A stretch of DNA of 64,000 nucleotides, taken from an uncultured Christensenellaceae bacterium (GTDB lineage: Bacteria; Bacillota; Clostridia; Christensenellales; Borkfalkiaceae). The notes beneath the pieces are model-generated. The model was not told where the DNA came from. It saw only the letters and a program-made list of their open reading frames with translations, and did no database searches. The DNA lies in the NCBI GenBank assembly GCA_910586675.1, contig CAJUJO010000001.1:87917-151916 (forward strand). The letters run 5' to 3'. Positions within the stretch are counted from its first letter, which is position 1; the number at the start of each line of letters is the position of its first letter. Positions 26,456-34,818 of this stretch are shown in pieces. A program made the position numbers and the translations under genes.

Positions 26456-26534
26456 CGACATTTTTTGTCGTGATTTTTATTATATAGACAAAAAATGTCT
26501 GTTTCAAGTATTTTAGATTGTTTCTGTCTATAAT
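26456..26534. promoter_or_regulatory. Divergent promoter region with two XRE operators (module 2)
   Basis: Two 5-5-5 palindromes, CGACA-TTTTT-TGTCG (26456-26470) and AGACA-AAAAA-TGTCT (26486-26500), have centres 30 bp apart. The second fills the spacer of the minus-strand promoter for the DUF4234 gene. The plus-strand XRE gene has TATAAT at 26529-26534 with a poor -35. The layout is the same as in module 1, but the operator sequence differs. Confidence 0.78.
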
Positions 26535-26540
26535 TTTTGC

Positions 26541-26747
26541 ATGAAGATCATGTTCTCCGTTAACTTGAAACTGTTGCGGGAAGGGGCGGGCTTGCGTCAA
26601 CAGGACTTGGCGGAAAAATTGGATACCACGCAGCGGAAGGTATCTTATTGGGAGAGCGGAAAGGTAGAGCCCGATTTGGAAAATTTGTGGCGTATCGCCG
26701 AATTTTTCGGCATTACGATAGACGAGCTTGTGGGAAAAGAAGAATGA
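26541..26747 (+). CDS. Small XRE-family transcriptional regulator (module 2)
   Basis: A 68-residue Cro/CI-type helix-turn-helix protein: NLKLLREGAGLRQQDLAEKLDTTQRKVSYWESG, then EPDLENLWRIAEFFGITIDELVG. Six nucleotides separate TATAAT from the ATG and there is no Shine-Dalgarno, so it is a leaderless candidate. It probably represses the divergent DUF4234 gene and itself. A poor T-less hairpin (26747-26776) follows. Confidence 0.88.
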   Translation: MKIMFSVNLKLLREGAGLRQQDLAEKLDTTQRKVSYWESGKVEPDLENLWRIAEFFGITIDELVGKEE

Positions 26748-26806
26748 CCGCCCGAATCCGTCTATATTCGGGCGGTACTGCACAGACGGCGAAGGAAAGT
26801 CGGGAT

Positions 26807-26845
26807 AAAAAATAAAAACGCCCCGCGCTGAATTTCGCGGGACGC
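26807..26845 (-). terminator. Terminator of the SRP RNA gene
   Basis: On the minus strand GCGTCCCGCG pairs with CGCGGGGCGT and is followed by a T run (A run at 26807-26818 on the plus strand). Confidence 0.8.
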
Positions 26846-26861
26846 CGTTCTTTTGAAATTA

Positions 26862-27127
26862 CTGTGAGAGCTTTTTTTGTTGCCGTCTACCGAAGCGGTA
26901 ACGCGGCAGGTAACTCCAACAAAGCTACCTTATGGCACACGCACGGCACCGTTTAGTGCTGCTGTATCCCTACCCTGACACGGTTCGCGGGCGTACGTTG
27001 CATAAGACCTTGTTATCAACATTCCTTACCGCGTGCGGCCTTCCATAGCCGGCACCGGGAAAAGCGTTCGGTTCTGCTATTGCGGATTGCAGATACAGGG
27101 CACCGCAAACTCCCCACCTATCACAGC
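26862..27127 (-). ncRNA. ffs: Signal recognition particle RNA, large Alu-containing form
   Basis: On the minus strand the 5' Alu part reads GGTGGGGAGTTTGCGGTGCC and CTGCAATCCGCAATAGCAG, as in the Bacillus scRNA. The SRP54-binding helix 8 has GTGTCAGG, then GTA-GGGA-TAC (a GNRA tetraloop), then AGCAGCAC. The two ends pair: CTGTGA near the 5' end (27126-27121) with TCACAG at the 3' end (26867-26862). TTGCAA (27162-27157), 17 nt, TAAACT (27139-27134) is the promoter. A GC-rich terminator follows. The RNA pairs with Ffh to target proteins to the membrane. Confidence 0.93.
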
Positions 27128-27180
27128 CCTATCAGTTTACAACAATTCAAAGAAATTTGCAAGCGTTTTTCGGCAGTCGG

Positions 27181-27209
27181 TTGACATTTCCCGCGATTCG
27201 GGATAGAAT
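27181..27209 (+). promoter_or_regulatory. Promoter of the Mrp/NBP35 gene
   Basis: TTGACA (27181-27186), 17 nt, TAGAAT (27204-27209), divergent from the SRP RNA promoter. Confidence 0.8.
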
Positions 27210-27237
27210 AGAAAGAAAAAACGGCAGGTATGTTTCG

Positions 27238-28080
27238 ATGGCGGAAAATTGCACGCACGACTGCTCCTCTTGCAGCAGTAGCTGTTCTTCGCGGGATAAA
27301 AAATCCTTTATCAAACCGCTTCATAAAAAATCAAACGTAAAGCGCGTCGTCGCGGTGGCGAGCGGAAAGGGCGGCGTTGGAAAATCTCTCGTAACGGCGC
27401 TCCTTGCGGTGCGCGCATGCGCTTCGGGAAAGCGCGCCGCAATTCTCGACGCGGACATTACGGGACCTTCCATTCCCAAAATGTTCGGCGTACGCGAGCA
27501 CGCGAGGGGAGAGGAGGGCGAAATTTATCCCGTCCGTTCGGCAAGCGGTATTCAGATGATTTCCATGAACAATCTTCTGGAAAACGAAAACGACCCCGTC
27601 GTATGGCGCGGTTCGCTCATTGCGGGCGCGGCGGTGCAGTTCTGGACGGACGTCGTGTGGGACGACGTGGACATCATGTTCATCGATATGCCGCCCGGCA
27701 CGGGCGACGTTCCGCTTTCCGTATTCCAGAGCATTCCGCTGAGCGGCATCGTTGTGGTTACCACGCCGCAGGATCTCGTGGGCATGATCGTGAATAAAGC
27801 GCTCAATATGGCGAAGATGATGAATGTGCCCGTTTTAGGCATTGCCGAAAACATGAGTTATATCGCCTGTCCCGACTGCGGAAAGAGATTGGAGCCCTTC
27901 GGCGCTTCCCGCGTGCGGGAAACGTGCGAGCGATTCGGCATTCCCTCTTCCGCGCGGATTCCGCTCGACTCCGGCTTTGCCTCCCTTGCGGACGGCGGCA
28001 GTATCGAGCGTGCGGATACCGACGCATTGAAGGAAATTTACGCGCAGATTCTTACCTCGCGCGAAATCGTGAAAAGATAA
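27238..28080 (+). CDS. Mrp/NBP35-type Fe-S cluster carrier ATPase
   Basis: P-loop ATPase of 280 residues that assembles and delivers Fe-S clusters. The N-terminus is cysteine-rich (CTHDCSSCSSSC), like the NBP35 N-terminal cluster. It then has the deviant Walker A ASGKGGVGKS near residue 41, DADITGPSIPKMFG, FIDMPPGTGD, and the cluster-bridging CPDC (C-x-x-C) near residue 212. The ATG at 27238 is the only in-frame start near the promoter; the ribosome site is weak. A terminator shared with the convergent gene follows. Confidence 0.9.
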   Translation: MAENCTHDCSSCSSSCSSRDKKSFIKPLHKKSNVKRVVAVASGKGGVGKSLVTALLAVRACASGKRAAILDADITGPSIPKMFGVREHARGEEGEIYPVRSASGIQMISMNNLLENENDPVVWRGSLIAGAAVQFWTDVVWDDVDIMFIDMPPGTGDVPLSVFQSIPLSGIVVVTTPQDLVGMIVNKALNMAKMMNVPVLGIAENMSYIACPDCGKRLEPFGASRVRETCERFGIPSSARIPLDSGFASLADGGSIERADTDALKEIYAQILTSREIVKR

Positions 28081-28087
28081 AAGAATG

Positions 28088-28121
28088 AAAAAACGGCGGA
28101 ACGAAAGTTCCGCCGTTTTTT
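28088..28121. terminator. Bidirectional terminator
   Basis: A 15-bp stem, AAAAAACGGCGGAAC with GTTCCGCCGTTTTTT, around GAAA. Confidence 0.92.
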
Positions 28122-28131
28122 ATTTTCCGTA

Positions 28132-29568
28132 TTATTCGTCGTCGGTCGTGATTTCGACGGGCGCCGTTTCCGCGAAGCGTTTTGTCGATTCGATGGCGTT
28201 TCTGTAACGTTCCATATCCTTATAATCCGCGCCGAGCGCGAGCAGTTTGCCGTTCGCGTTGAGCAATTGCAGAATATAATCGCCCGTCTTGGTGCGTACA
28301 GGGGCGAAGTTGCCCGCCGCAATATTTTTTTTGTACGTTTCGATTCCCTTTTTCGCGTTGGAAAGGGATGTGTATTCGCCGCTGCCAAGCATCTTTTCGC
28401 CGTTGGAGGCGTATAAATCGAAGGCAAATCCGTTATCCGTCGTCTTGATGACCCATTTTCCGCTGTAGGCGTCTGACGTGTTCGCCGCCTTTTTTTGCAC
28501 GGGCGCGGGAACCGGCTTTTTCGGTTCTTCTTTCATGGGAACGGGCTTTGCAGGTTTTGCTTCTTGCTTGACTGCGGGAATCGGCTTTCTCGCTTCTTCC
28601 TTGGGAGCGGGTTTTGCCGTTTTTGCCGTCGTCTTTACGGTGTGAGCGGGCTTCTTTTCGGGCACGGGAGCGGGAGCGGGCTTTTTCGGCTCTTCTTTCA
28701 CGGGAACGGGCTTTGCAGGTTTTGCTTCTTGCTTGACTGCGGGAATCGGCTTTATCGCTTCTTCTTTGGATGCGGGTTTTGCCGCTTTCGCCGTCGTCTT
28801 GACCGCATGCGCGGGCTTTTTCGCGGGAGTTTTTTCCGCTGCGGGAGCAGGCTGTTTCTTTTCTTCTTTTACGGGAGCGGGTTTCGTTTGCTCCGAAACG
28901 GCAACGGGCTGCGGCTTTTTCGCTTCTTGCTTGGGAGCGGATTTCGCAGGTTTTTCTTCCGTTCTAACCGCATGCGCGGGTTTCTTTTCGGGTGCCTTCT
29001 TCTCCGCGGGCTGCGCGGGAGCGGGCTTTTTCGGCTCTTCTTTTACGGGCTCTACGGGTTCGGGTTTTGCCTGCTCTTCGGGGTGTTTTTCGACGACAGA
29101 GAGCTCCACGAAGGTCGTAACGGTATCGCGCTTTTCCTCCGTTTGTTCCGTTTCCGTTACAACGGGCGCGGGTGCTTCTTCCGCCGCTTCCGCCGCATAT
29201 GCGGGGCTTTCTTCGTCGGGAAGCGGGACCTCCGTTTCTTCCGCAACAGGTTCATAATAGGGGGATTCTGCAACGGGCGCGTCCGCGGGGTTTTCCGTAA
29301 CGACGGGCGCCGGTTCTTCCGCTGCGGGAATTGATTCCGTTTCGGCGGGAAGTTCCGCCTGTTCCCGTTCGGCGGGCGGTTCTGCCGCGTCCGTAGGCAT
29401 CTCTTCCGATACCTCCGGTGCGGATTGTTTCATAAGTCCGGCATTCTTCCTGCTCTTTGCCGCGAGTACGATCAGTACAATCAGCATTGCGATCACCGCT
29501 ACGATAATCACCGCAAGAATTACGGCAAGAACCAGGTGATCCTTTACATATTGCACCAAAGCATCCAT
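28132..29568 (-). CDS. Membrane-anchored Pro/Lys/Ala-rich protein with two DUF1508 units
   Basis: A 478-residue protein in three parts. Residues 12-37 form one membrane segment. About 45-360 is a low-complexity Pro/Ala/Lys/Glu region with imperfect repeats such as KPAPAPVPEKKPAHTVKTTA and KPIPAVKQEAKPAKPVP, a likely periplasm- or wall-spanning stalk. The last 110 residues hold a DUF1508 unit (GKWVIKTTDNGFAFDLYASN) and a second shorter one (GDYILQLLNANGKLLALG). The promoter is TTGACA (29651-29646), 17 nt, TAAAAT (29628-29623); AAGGAG lies 12 nt before the ATG. The role is unknown. The repeats make long false open frames on the other strand. Confidence 0.82.
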   Translation of the reverse strand: MDALVQYVKDHLVLAVILAVIIVAVIAMLIVLIVLAAKSRKNAGLMKQSAPEVSEEMPTDAAEPPAEREQAELPAETESIPAAEEPAPVVTENPADAPVAESPYYEPVAEETEVPLPDEESPAYAAEAAEEAPAPVVTETEQTEEKRDTVTTFVELSVVEKHPEEQAKPEPVEPVKEEPKKPAPAQPAEKKAPEKKPAHAVRTEEKPAKSAPKQEAKKPQPVAVSEQTKPAPVKEEKKQPAPAAEKTPAKKPAHAVKTTAKAAKPASKEEAIKPIPAVKQEAKPAKPVPVKEEPKKPAPAPVPEKKPAHTVKTTAKTAKPAPKEEARKPIPAVKQEAKPAKPVPMKEEPKKPVPAPVQKKAANTSDAYSGKWVIKTTDNGFAFDLYASNGEKMLGSGEYTSLSNAKKGIETYKKNIAAGNFAPVRTKTGDYILQLLNANGKLLALGADYKDMERYRNAIESTKRFAETAPVEITTDDE

Positions 29569-29645
29569 GATAACGTATGACTCCTTTTATTTTTACATAA
29601 AAATTATTTTACTGTTTCTTTCATTTTAACATGAAAAAGCAAATC

Positions 29646-29684
29646 TGTCAATCCATTGACAAATGTTTTTCGATGCGGTATGAT
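29646..29684. promoter_or_regulatory. Back-to-back promoters with palindromic -35 boxes
   Basis: TGTCAA-TCCA-TTGACA (29646-29661) holds the -35 boxes of both divergent genes as a perfect palindrome. The plus-strand promoter continues with TATGAT (29679-29684), 6 nt before the ATG at 29691. Confidence 0.8.
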
Positions 29685-29690
29685 GGGATT

Positions 29691-30833
29691 ATGAAAAAAG
29701 TTATCATTGCGGGAGGGGGCGCTTCCGGTATGGCGTGCGCCGCTTTTCTCGCAAAAAATACCGATTTCGCCGTTACGGTGTTGGAGCGAGGGGAACGTCT
29801 CGGAAGAAAGCTTTCCGCAAGCGGGAACGGACAGGGCAACGTAACCAACTTCAACGAGGGAGCAGAGCACTACTTTTCCGACGATAAGGAAAAAGTCGCA
29901 CGCGCGCTCGCCCGATTCGGCGCGCGCGATACCGTTCGGTTTTTAGAAGAGATGGGCGGAGTATTTCTTCCCGACGGGCGCGGCAGAGTATATCCCGCGG
30001 GCAGGCAGGCTTCTGCCGTAACCGATTTATTGCGCGGCGCGCTTTCCCGCCGCGGCGTGAACGTATGCTTCGGCGCGCACGTGCGTTCGGTTTCATACGA
30101 CGGGCAATTCTGCGTAAAGTGGGAAAACGGACATATGCGCGGCGACGCGTTCGTGTTGGCGGCGGGGGGATGCGCTGCGCCCAACTTCGGCACGGACGGA
30201 AACGCTTATTCTTTGGCGCAGGCGTTCGGGCATACGGTAACGCCTCTTTCCCCCGCGCTCGTACAGCTTCGGTGCGAGCCTTCCGCCGTGCGCGGCTTGA
30301 AGGGTATCCGCGCGGACGCGCTTTTGCGCGTCGTGCGGGAGAAGCGGGAAATTTACGCCGTGCGGGGCGACGTGCTTTTTACCGAAAGCGGCGTTTCGGG
30401 CGACGCCGTATTCCGGGCTTCGTCGTACGCGCTAGCGGGCGACGAGCTTTTCATTGATTTTTTGCCCGACGTATCCGAGGAGCGGCTGTTGCGGGCGCTT
30501 TCCCGCGGAGAGGGGGAAAACTGTCTTTTGTGCGTGGTAAACAACGGTCTGGGGCGCGTGATCTTCAAGCGCACTGCGGGCGACGGCAGGAGAATAGCCG
30601 AACTCGTGAAAGGGTTTCCGCTGCGGGTAACGGGGACGCTCGGCTATGCGTACGCGCAGGTAACGAAGGGCGGGATCCCGCTTTCGGAAACGGACGACGA
30701 TTTTATGAGCAAAAAACGGAGCGGGATGTATTTTGCGGGAGAGATCCTTAACGCAGACGGCGAATGCGGCGGATACAATCTGCAATGGGCGTTTACCTCC
30801 GCCTATTGCGCCGCGGAGGGAATCGCGCGATGA
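29691..30833 (+). CDS. HI0933/YhiN-family flavoprotein
   Basis: FAD-dependent oxidoreductase-like protein of 380 residues. It has the dinucleotide-binding GGGASGMACAAFLAK at the N-terminus, the family motif GRKLSASGNGQGNVTN (about residues 41-56), and near the C-terminus KRSGMYFAGEILNADGECGGYNLQWAF, with the flavin-binding GE and GGYN. The biochemical role of the family is not established. The promoter TTGACA-17-TATGAT ends 6 nt before the ATG, with no Shine-Dalgarno, so it is a strong leaderless candidate. Its stop overlaps the next flavoprotein start (ATGA). Confidence 0.88.
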   Translation: MKKVIIAGGGASGMACAAFLAKNTDFAVTVLERGERLGRKLSASGNGQGNVTNFNEGAEHYFSDDKEKVARALARFGARDTVRFLEEMGGVFLPDGRGRVYPAGRQASAVTDLLRGALSRRGVNVCFGAHVRSVSYDGQFCVKWENGHMRGDAFVLAAGGCAAPNFGTDGNAYSLAQAFGHTVTPLSPALVQLRCEPSAVRGLKGIRADALLRVVREKREIYAVRGDVLFTESGVSGDAVFRASSYALAGDELFIDFLPDVSEERLLRALSRGEGENCLLCVVNNGLGRVIFKRTAGDGRRIAELVKGFPLRVTGTLGYAYAQVTKGGIPLSETDDDFMSKKRSGMYFAGEILNADGECGGYNLQWAFTSAYCAAEGIAR

Positions 30834-32350
30834 ATCTCGTATTGCACAATATCCTACTCCGTCCGCATCAGAAGGAGAGCTCTCTCGTCTCGATATGCGA
30901 GAAAAAGCTGCGCGCGCCCTGTGCGTACATGAGGATTCTCAAAAAATCGCTCGACGCGCGCGACAAGGCGGATATCAAGTGGGTGTATTCCTTGGAATGT
31001 TCGGACCGGGAGCAGCCCAGAACGCCGCGCACGTACGAAAAAATCAACAAAGCGCCGCCGCGCGTCTATATTGCGGGCGCGGGTCCCGCGGGCTTATTCT
31101 GCGCATTGAGGCTCGTTCGCCGCGGCATTTGCCCCGTGATTTTGGAGCGAGGCAAGCGCGTGGAGGAGCGCGCGGAGGACGTTGCCCGTTTCTTCGGGAG
31201 CGGTGCGCTCGATCCCGAAAGCAACGTGCAGTTCGGGGAAGGGGGCGCGGGCACTTTTTCCGACGGAAAACTCAACACGCAGACCAATAATCCGCTTAAC
31301 CGCGAGGTGCTGGAAGACTTCGTAGCGTTCGGCGCGCCTGCGGAGGTCGGTTATCTTGCAAAGCCGCACGTGGGGAGCGATAAGCTTCGGGCGGTCGTCG
31401 CCAACATCAGGAATTACATGATAAGCCGCAGCGGGGAGATCCGTTACGGCGCCAAGCTGACCGACGTTCATTTCCGCGACGGAAAACTCTGCGGGGTGTC
31501 CGTAAACGGTGCGAGGGAGGACGCGGACGAGCTCGTCCTCGCCGTAGGGCACAGTGCGCGCGACACGTTTGAAATGCTGCTTTCGCGCGGATTTCACATG
31601 GAGCAAAAGGAGTTTGCCGTCGGCGTTAGGGTAGAGCATTTGCAGGCGGAAATCGGGCGGGCGCAGTACGGTTCGGGATACGCGGCGCTTCCCGCGGCGG
31701 ATTATAAGTTGGTTTCCCACGCGCACGAACGCGCCGTATTCACCTTTTGCATGTGCCCGGGCGGCGTCGTCGTGCCGTCCGCTTCGGAGGAGGGCGGCGT
31801 GGTCGTAAACGGTATGAGCGATTTTGCGCGCGGCGGCAGAAACGCAAATTCCGCGCTCGTCGTGCAGGTCAAAAAAGAGGACTTCGGCGGCGATTCTCCG
31901 CTTGCGGGGATCGAGTATCAGCGTAAAATCGAGCGCGCGGCGTATCTTGCGGCGGGCGGCGGATACCGCGCACCCGTGCAGCTTGCAGGCGATTTTCTCG
32001 CGGGAAAGGAGAGCTATTACTTCGGCTCCGTTCAGCCGACCTATGCGCGGGGCACGGCGTTCGCGCCCGTAAACGCCTATCTTCCCGCGCCGCTGTGCGA
32101 AGCGCTCCGCCTTGCGATTCCCGATATGGGAAGAAAATTGTGGGGATTCGATTGCTTCGACGCCGTGCTCACGGGAGTGGAGTCGCGCACGAGCTCGCCC
32201 CTTCGCGTGATGCGCGAAAGCGATATGCAGGCGGCGGGTTTTCGGGGCGTTTACCCTTGCGGAGAGGGTTGCGGCTATGCGGGGGGGATTACGTCCGCGG
32301 CGGCGGACGGCATCAGGGCGGCGGACGCGCTTGCAAACAAATATATGTAA
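30830..32350 (+). CDS. FAD-dependent dehydrogenase, COG2509 type
   Basis: A 506-residue flavoprotein. After about 75 N-terminal residues it has the nucleotide-binding VYIAGAGPAGLFCALRL, then ILERGKRVEERAEDV, NVQFGEGGAGTFSDGKLNT, and at the end GVYPCGEGCGYAGGITSAAADG. These are typical of the COG2509 dehydrogenase group; its substrate is unknown. The start at 30830 overlaps the previous stop and has GCGGAGGG upstream. Two flavoproteins in one translationally coupled operon suggest a shared redox task, which is inference. Confidence 0.85.
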   Translation: MNLVLHNILLRPHQKESSLVSICEKKLRAPCAYMRILKKSLDARDKADIKWVYSLECSDREQPRTPRTYEKINKAPPRVYIAGAGPAGLFCALRLVRRGICPVILERGKRVEERAEDVARFFGSGALDPESNVQFGEGGAGTFSDGKLNTQTNNPLNREVLEDFVAFGAPAEVGYLAKPHVGSDKLRAVVANIRNYMISRSGEIRYGAKLTDVHFRDGKLCGVSVNGAREDADELVLAVGHSARDTFEMLLSRGFHMEQKEFAVGVRVEHLQAEIGRAQYGSGYAALPAADYKLVSHAHERAVFTFCMCPGGVVVPSASEEGGVVVNGMSDFARGGRNANSALVVQVKKEDFGGDSPLAGIEYQRKIERAAYLAAGGGYRAPVQLAGDFLAGKESYYFGSVQPTYARGTAFAPVNAYLPAPLCEALRLAIPDMGRKLWGFDCFDAVLTGVESRTSSPLRVMRESDMQAAGFRGVYPCGEGCGYAGGITSAAADGIRAADALANKYM

Positions 32351-32358
32351 ACGGAACA

Positions 32359-32392
32359 GCAAACGCCCTCCCGAACTCGGGAGGGCGTTTGC
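32359..32392 (+). terminator. Hairpin terminator after the flavoprotein operon
   Basis: A perfect 16-bp stem (32359-32374 with 32377-32392); no clear T tail. Confidence 0.7.
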
Positions 32393-32575
32393 TAATGAGA
32401 GAATATGAAAAAATTGTGGTGTGTAAGCCGTTTTTTGCCGCGGAATTATCATCGTTCCGTTTTGTGCTTCTATCATACCGCGCATTCGTGTAAATTTTGT
32501 GATAACGCCGTAAAAGGAGGGCGAATTTTCCGAAAAGATTTTACCGAAATTCGGCAAAAAATTTTATTTTATCTA

Positions 32576-32604
32576 TTGCAAAGTAAACTATTTTATGCTA
32601 AAAT
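32576..32604 (+). promoter_or_regulatory. Promoter of the GH43-like lipoprotein gene
   Basis: TTGCAA (32576-32581), 17 nt, TAAAAT (32599-32604). The 180 nt before it show no convincing gene. Confidence 0.75.
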
Positions 32605-32634
32605 AAAACAAATTTCAAATATTAGGGGGAAATT

Positions 32635-34749
32635 ATGAGGAAGGCAGGGAAAATCGTCGCCCTTTCGCTTGGGTCGCTCCTTTCGCTTTCGCTGTTTGCG
32701 GCGTGCGGAAAGGACGCGGGCGGCGGAGAGCAGGTCGGGAGCGACGTCGTAACCAGCGCGCGTTCTGCGGTCGTCGTGTGCGATAATCTCGGCGGCGGAT
32801 ATATTGCCCAAGCTGACACGCAGTACAAGCTCGAACTGAAAAAAGAGGTGGGGAGCATTACGCTTTCCGCGACGGATAAGGACGGGGAAGCCGTTTCCGA
32901 TCCCGATACGGTGGCGACGTTCGACCCGAACACCAAAGTTCTCACGGGGAAAGGGGAAGGCACGGCGAAGCTCACGTTAAAGACGAACACGGGCGAGAAA
33001 ATTACCGACGTTACGGTGGAGGTGAAGCCCGCTTACGTTACAAATCCGGGCAACCAATATTCGGGCACGCGCAGCGACTACGCCGAAAACGGAAAACTGC
33101 TCGGCGAAACGCACGACCCTTCCCTCATCGAAGTGGAAGAGGACGGCGCGCCCATGTATTATATCTTCTCTACGGGCTGGAATGACAGCACCAAGGTGAA
33201 CGGCGCGGCGACCTGGGGCAACGAGATTCGGAAATCACGCGACATGCTCACTTGGGAGTTCGTCGGCAGAACCTTTTCCGCGCAGGAGCGGCAGGATATG
33301 CTCGGCAGCGAAGTGGGGGAATGGCTTTACGGAAAGAACGGAGAAACGGATTCTTTCTCCTGGCATAACAAAGACAGCTGGTGGGCGCCCGACATCGTGC
33401 CCGCGTCGGGCGGCGGTTATTGGCTTTATACCTGCGTCGTAGACGGGAGTTCCGATAAAGACGGGTTTCCCATCGGCAATCAATATTTTGCGCGCGCGTG
33501 CATTATCCAGTGTTATTCGCCCACGTTGGAGCCCGGCTCCTTTGAATACAGAAGCGTATTGATGCAGTCGAGCATTCTGCGCAATGCGTCCTCCGCAAAC
33601 GAAGTAAACGGCATCGACCCGCAGATCATCTACGATAAGGACGGCGGAATGTACATGGCGTACGGCTCCTTCGGTTCGGGCAATTATATGTTGGAGCTCG
33701 ACCCGCAGACGGGACTCAGAAAGGACGGGCAGAACTCCTGGAAGACGCACGACGAAATCAGACGGTACGTATCGGAAATCGGTACGCTGAAGAACACTCA
33801 GAACCCCGACGCAGATAACAAGGTCATCGGTTGGGAGCATGATTACTACGGCAAGAACATCAGCCGCAGAAACATGGAAGCTCCCGTCATCGCCCGCCAC
33901 GACAACGTTACGGTATCCGACGAAAACGGCATTCAGGCGGAGGGCAAGACCTTCTACTATTCCATGCACTCCTACAACGGACTTGCCGACGCGTATATGA
34001 TGTGGGGCGGCAGGAGCGAGAACGTTTGGGGCGTTTACCGTTCGGTAGGCGGCGGCGTCGTTTATAACGAGAATATCACGAGCAATGCGAACGAGGGCAA
34101 CAAGTATATGGGCGCGTTCACCTGGTCGGATAAGTCGGACGGAAATAAGGAAATCGATATCATCCTTCCCGGACACAATGACCTGTTCACGACGAGCGAC
34201 GGAACGAGCGTCGCGGCGTACATCACGCGCACGGCGGCGGGGACCAACTATACGGGCGCGCAGTTCTTCGTTCAAATCCACCAGTACTATCTGAACAGCT
34301 TCGGCGACATCGTCATCAACCCCAACCGTTACGGCGGAGAGGTCGACCGCTCTGTGAGCAAGGAGGAGCTCCTTCACTATACGGATGGCGGCAAGTTTAA
34401 GATGGTCGTCATGAATAACAATAACGTAAATCAGAAATCGGTGGACGTCGTTTTGACCGACGACGGAAAAATTACCTACAATTCCGTGGAAATCGGCAGC
34501 TGGCTGATGTACGGCGAAGGCTACATCAAGTTCGAGTTTACTAGTCCTTTGGCAATTTCCGTAGCAATTCCCATGCTTTCGGGCAGCGGCGAGAATGTGT
34601 TCTACGGCGTCGTGCGCCCCGCATGGCTGGGCGATCAGAACAAGTCGGGCTTCACGATCACCTGTATGGGACATACGGGCGGCAACAGGAGCATGGCGAT
34701 GTTCATGAATAACTACTCCAACATTACGGGCGAAACGCTCGTCGGTTGA
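32635..34749 (+). CDS. Surface lipoprotein with Ig-like and GH43-type glycosidase domains
   Basis: A 704-residue predicted extracellular lipoprotein. The signal peptide ends in the lipobox FAAC near residue 23. About 55-135 resembles a BIG2 Ig-like domain (SITLSATDKDGEAVSDPDTV, ending ITDVTVEVKP). From about 160 to 450 a five-bladed beta-propeller of the GH43 type is visible: THDPSLIEVE with the likely catalytic base Asp, WWAPDIV, GIDPQIIYDKDGGMYMAYGS with the pKa-modulating Asp, and RRNMEAPVI with the likely acid Glu. This fits an arabinanase/arabinosidase-like enzyme acting on plant polysaccharide. The C-terminal part (about 580-704) is beta-rich and unassigned. AGGGGG precedes the ATG. Confidence 0.82.
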   Translation: MRKAGKIVALSLGSLLSLSLFAACGKDAGGGEQVGSDVVTSARSAVVVCDNLGGGYIAQADTQYKLELKKEVGSITLSATDKDGEAVSDPDTVATFDPNTKVLTGKGEGTAKLTLKTNTGEKITDVTVEVKPAYVTNPGNQYSGTRSDYAENGKLLGETHDPSLIEVEEDGAPMYYIFSTGWNDSTKVNGAATWGNEIRKSRDMLTWEFVGRTFSAQERQDMLGSEVGEWLYGKNGETDSFSWHNKDSWWAPDIVPASGGGYWLYTCVVDGSSDKDGFPIGNQYFARACIIQCYSPTLEPGSFEYRSVLMQSSILRNASSANEVNGIDPQIIYDKDGGMYMAYGSFGSGNYMLELDPQTGLRKDGQNSWKTHDEIRRYVSEIGTLKNTQNPDADNKVIGWEHDYYGKNISRRNMEAPVIARHDNVTVSDENGIQAEGKTFYYSMHSYNGLADAYMMWGGRSENVWGVYRSVGGGVVYNENITSNANEGNKYMGAFTWSDKSDGNKEIDIILPGHNDLFTTSDGTSVAAYITRTAAGTNYTGAQFFVQIHQYYLNSFGDIVINPNRYGGEVDRSVSKEELLHYTDGGKFKMVVMNNNNVNQKSVDVVLTDDGKITYNSVEIGSWLMYGEGYIKFEFTSPLAISVAIPMLSGSGENVFYGVVRPAWLGDQNKSGFTITCMGHTGGNRSMAMFMNNYSNITGETLVG

Positions 34750-34776
34750 TAGACTTTCGGGGGATTTATAAGAGGA

Positions 34777-34805
34777 ACCGCCCGCGGCAGATTGCCGCGG
34801 GCGGT
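34777..34805. terminator. Hairpin between convergent genes
   Basis: ACCGCCCGCGGCA pairs perfectly with TGCCGCGGGCGGT. Confidence 0.75.
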
Positions 34806-34818
34806 CTTCGTTATCCCG

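Noticed and set aside
26747..26776. Terminator after the second XRE gene
   Set aside because: The stem ACCGCCCGAAT with ATTCGGGCGGT is good but no T tract follows, so I did not list it as a terminator.
28495..29334. Long open frames on the plus strand opposite the DUF1508 protein gene
   Set aside because: They mirror the Pro/Lys/Ala repeats of the minus-strand gene and give Phe/Gly/Arg low-complexity products without start signals.
31094..32557. A 487-codon open frame on the minus strand inside the flavoprotein gene
   Set aside because: It is antisense to a clear COG2509 gene, Arg/His-rich, with no ribosome site or family resemblance; GC-rich shadow frame.
32405..32638. A 77-codon frame before the GH43-like gene
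   Set aside because: It starts next to a terminator hairpin, runs over the promoter of the next gene and has no recognisable features.
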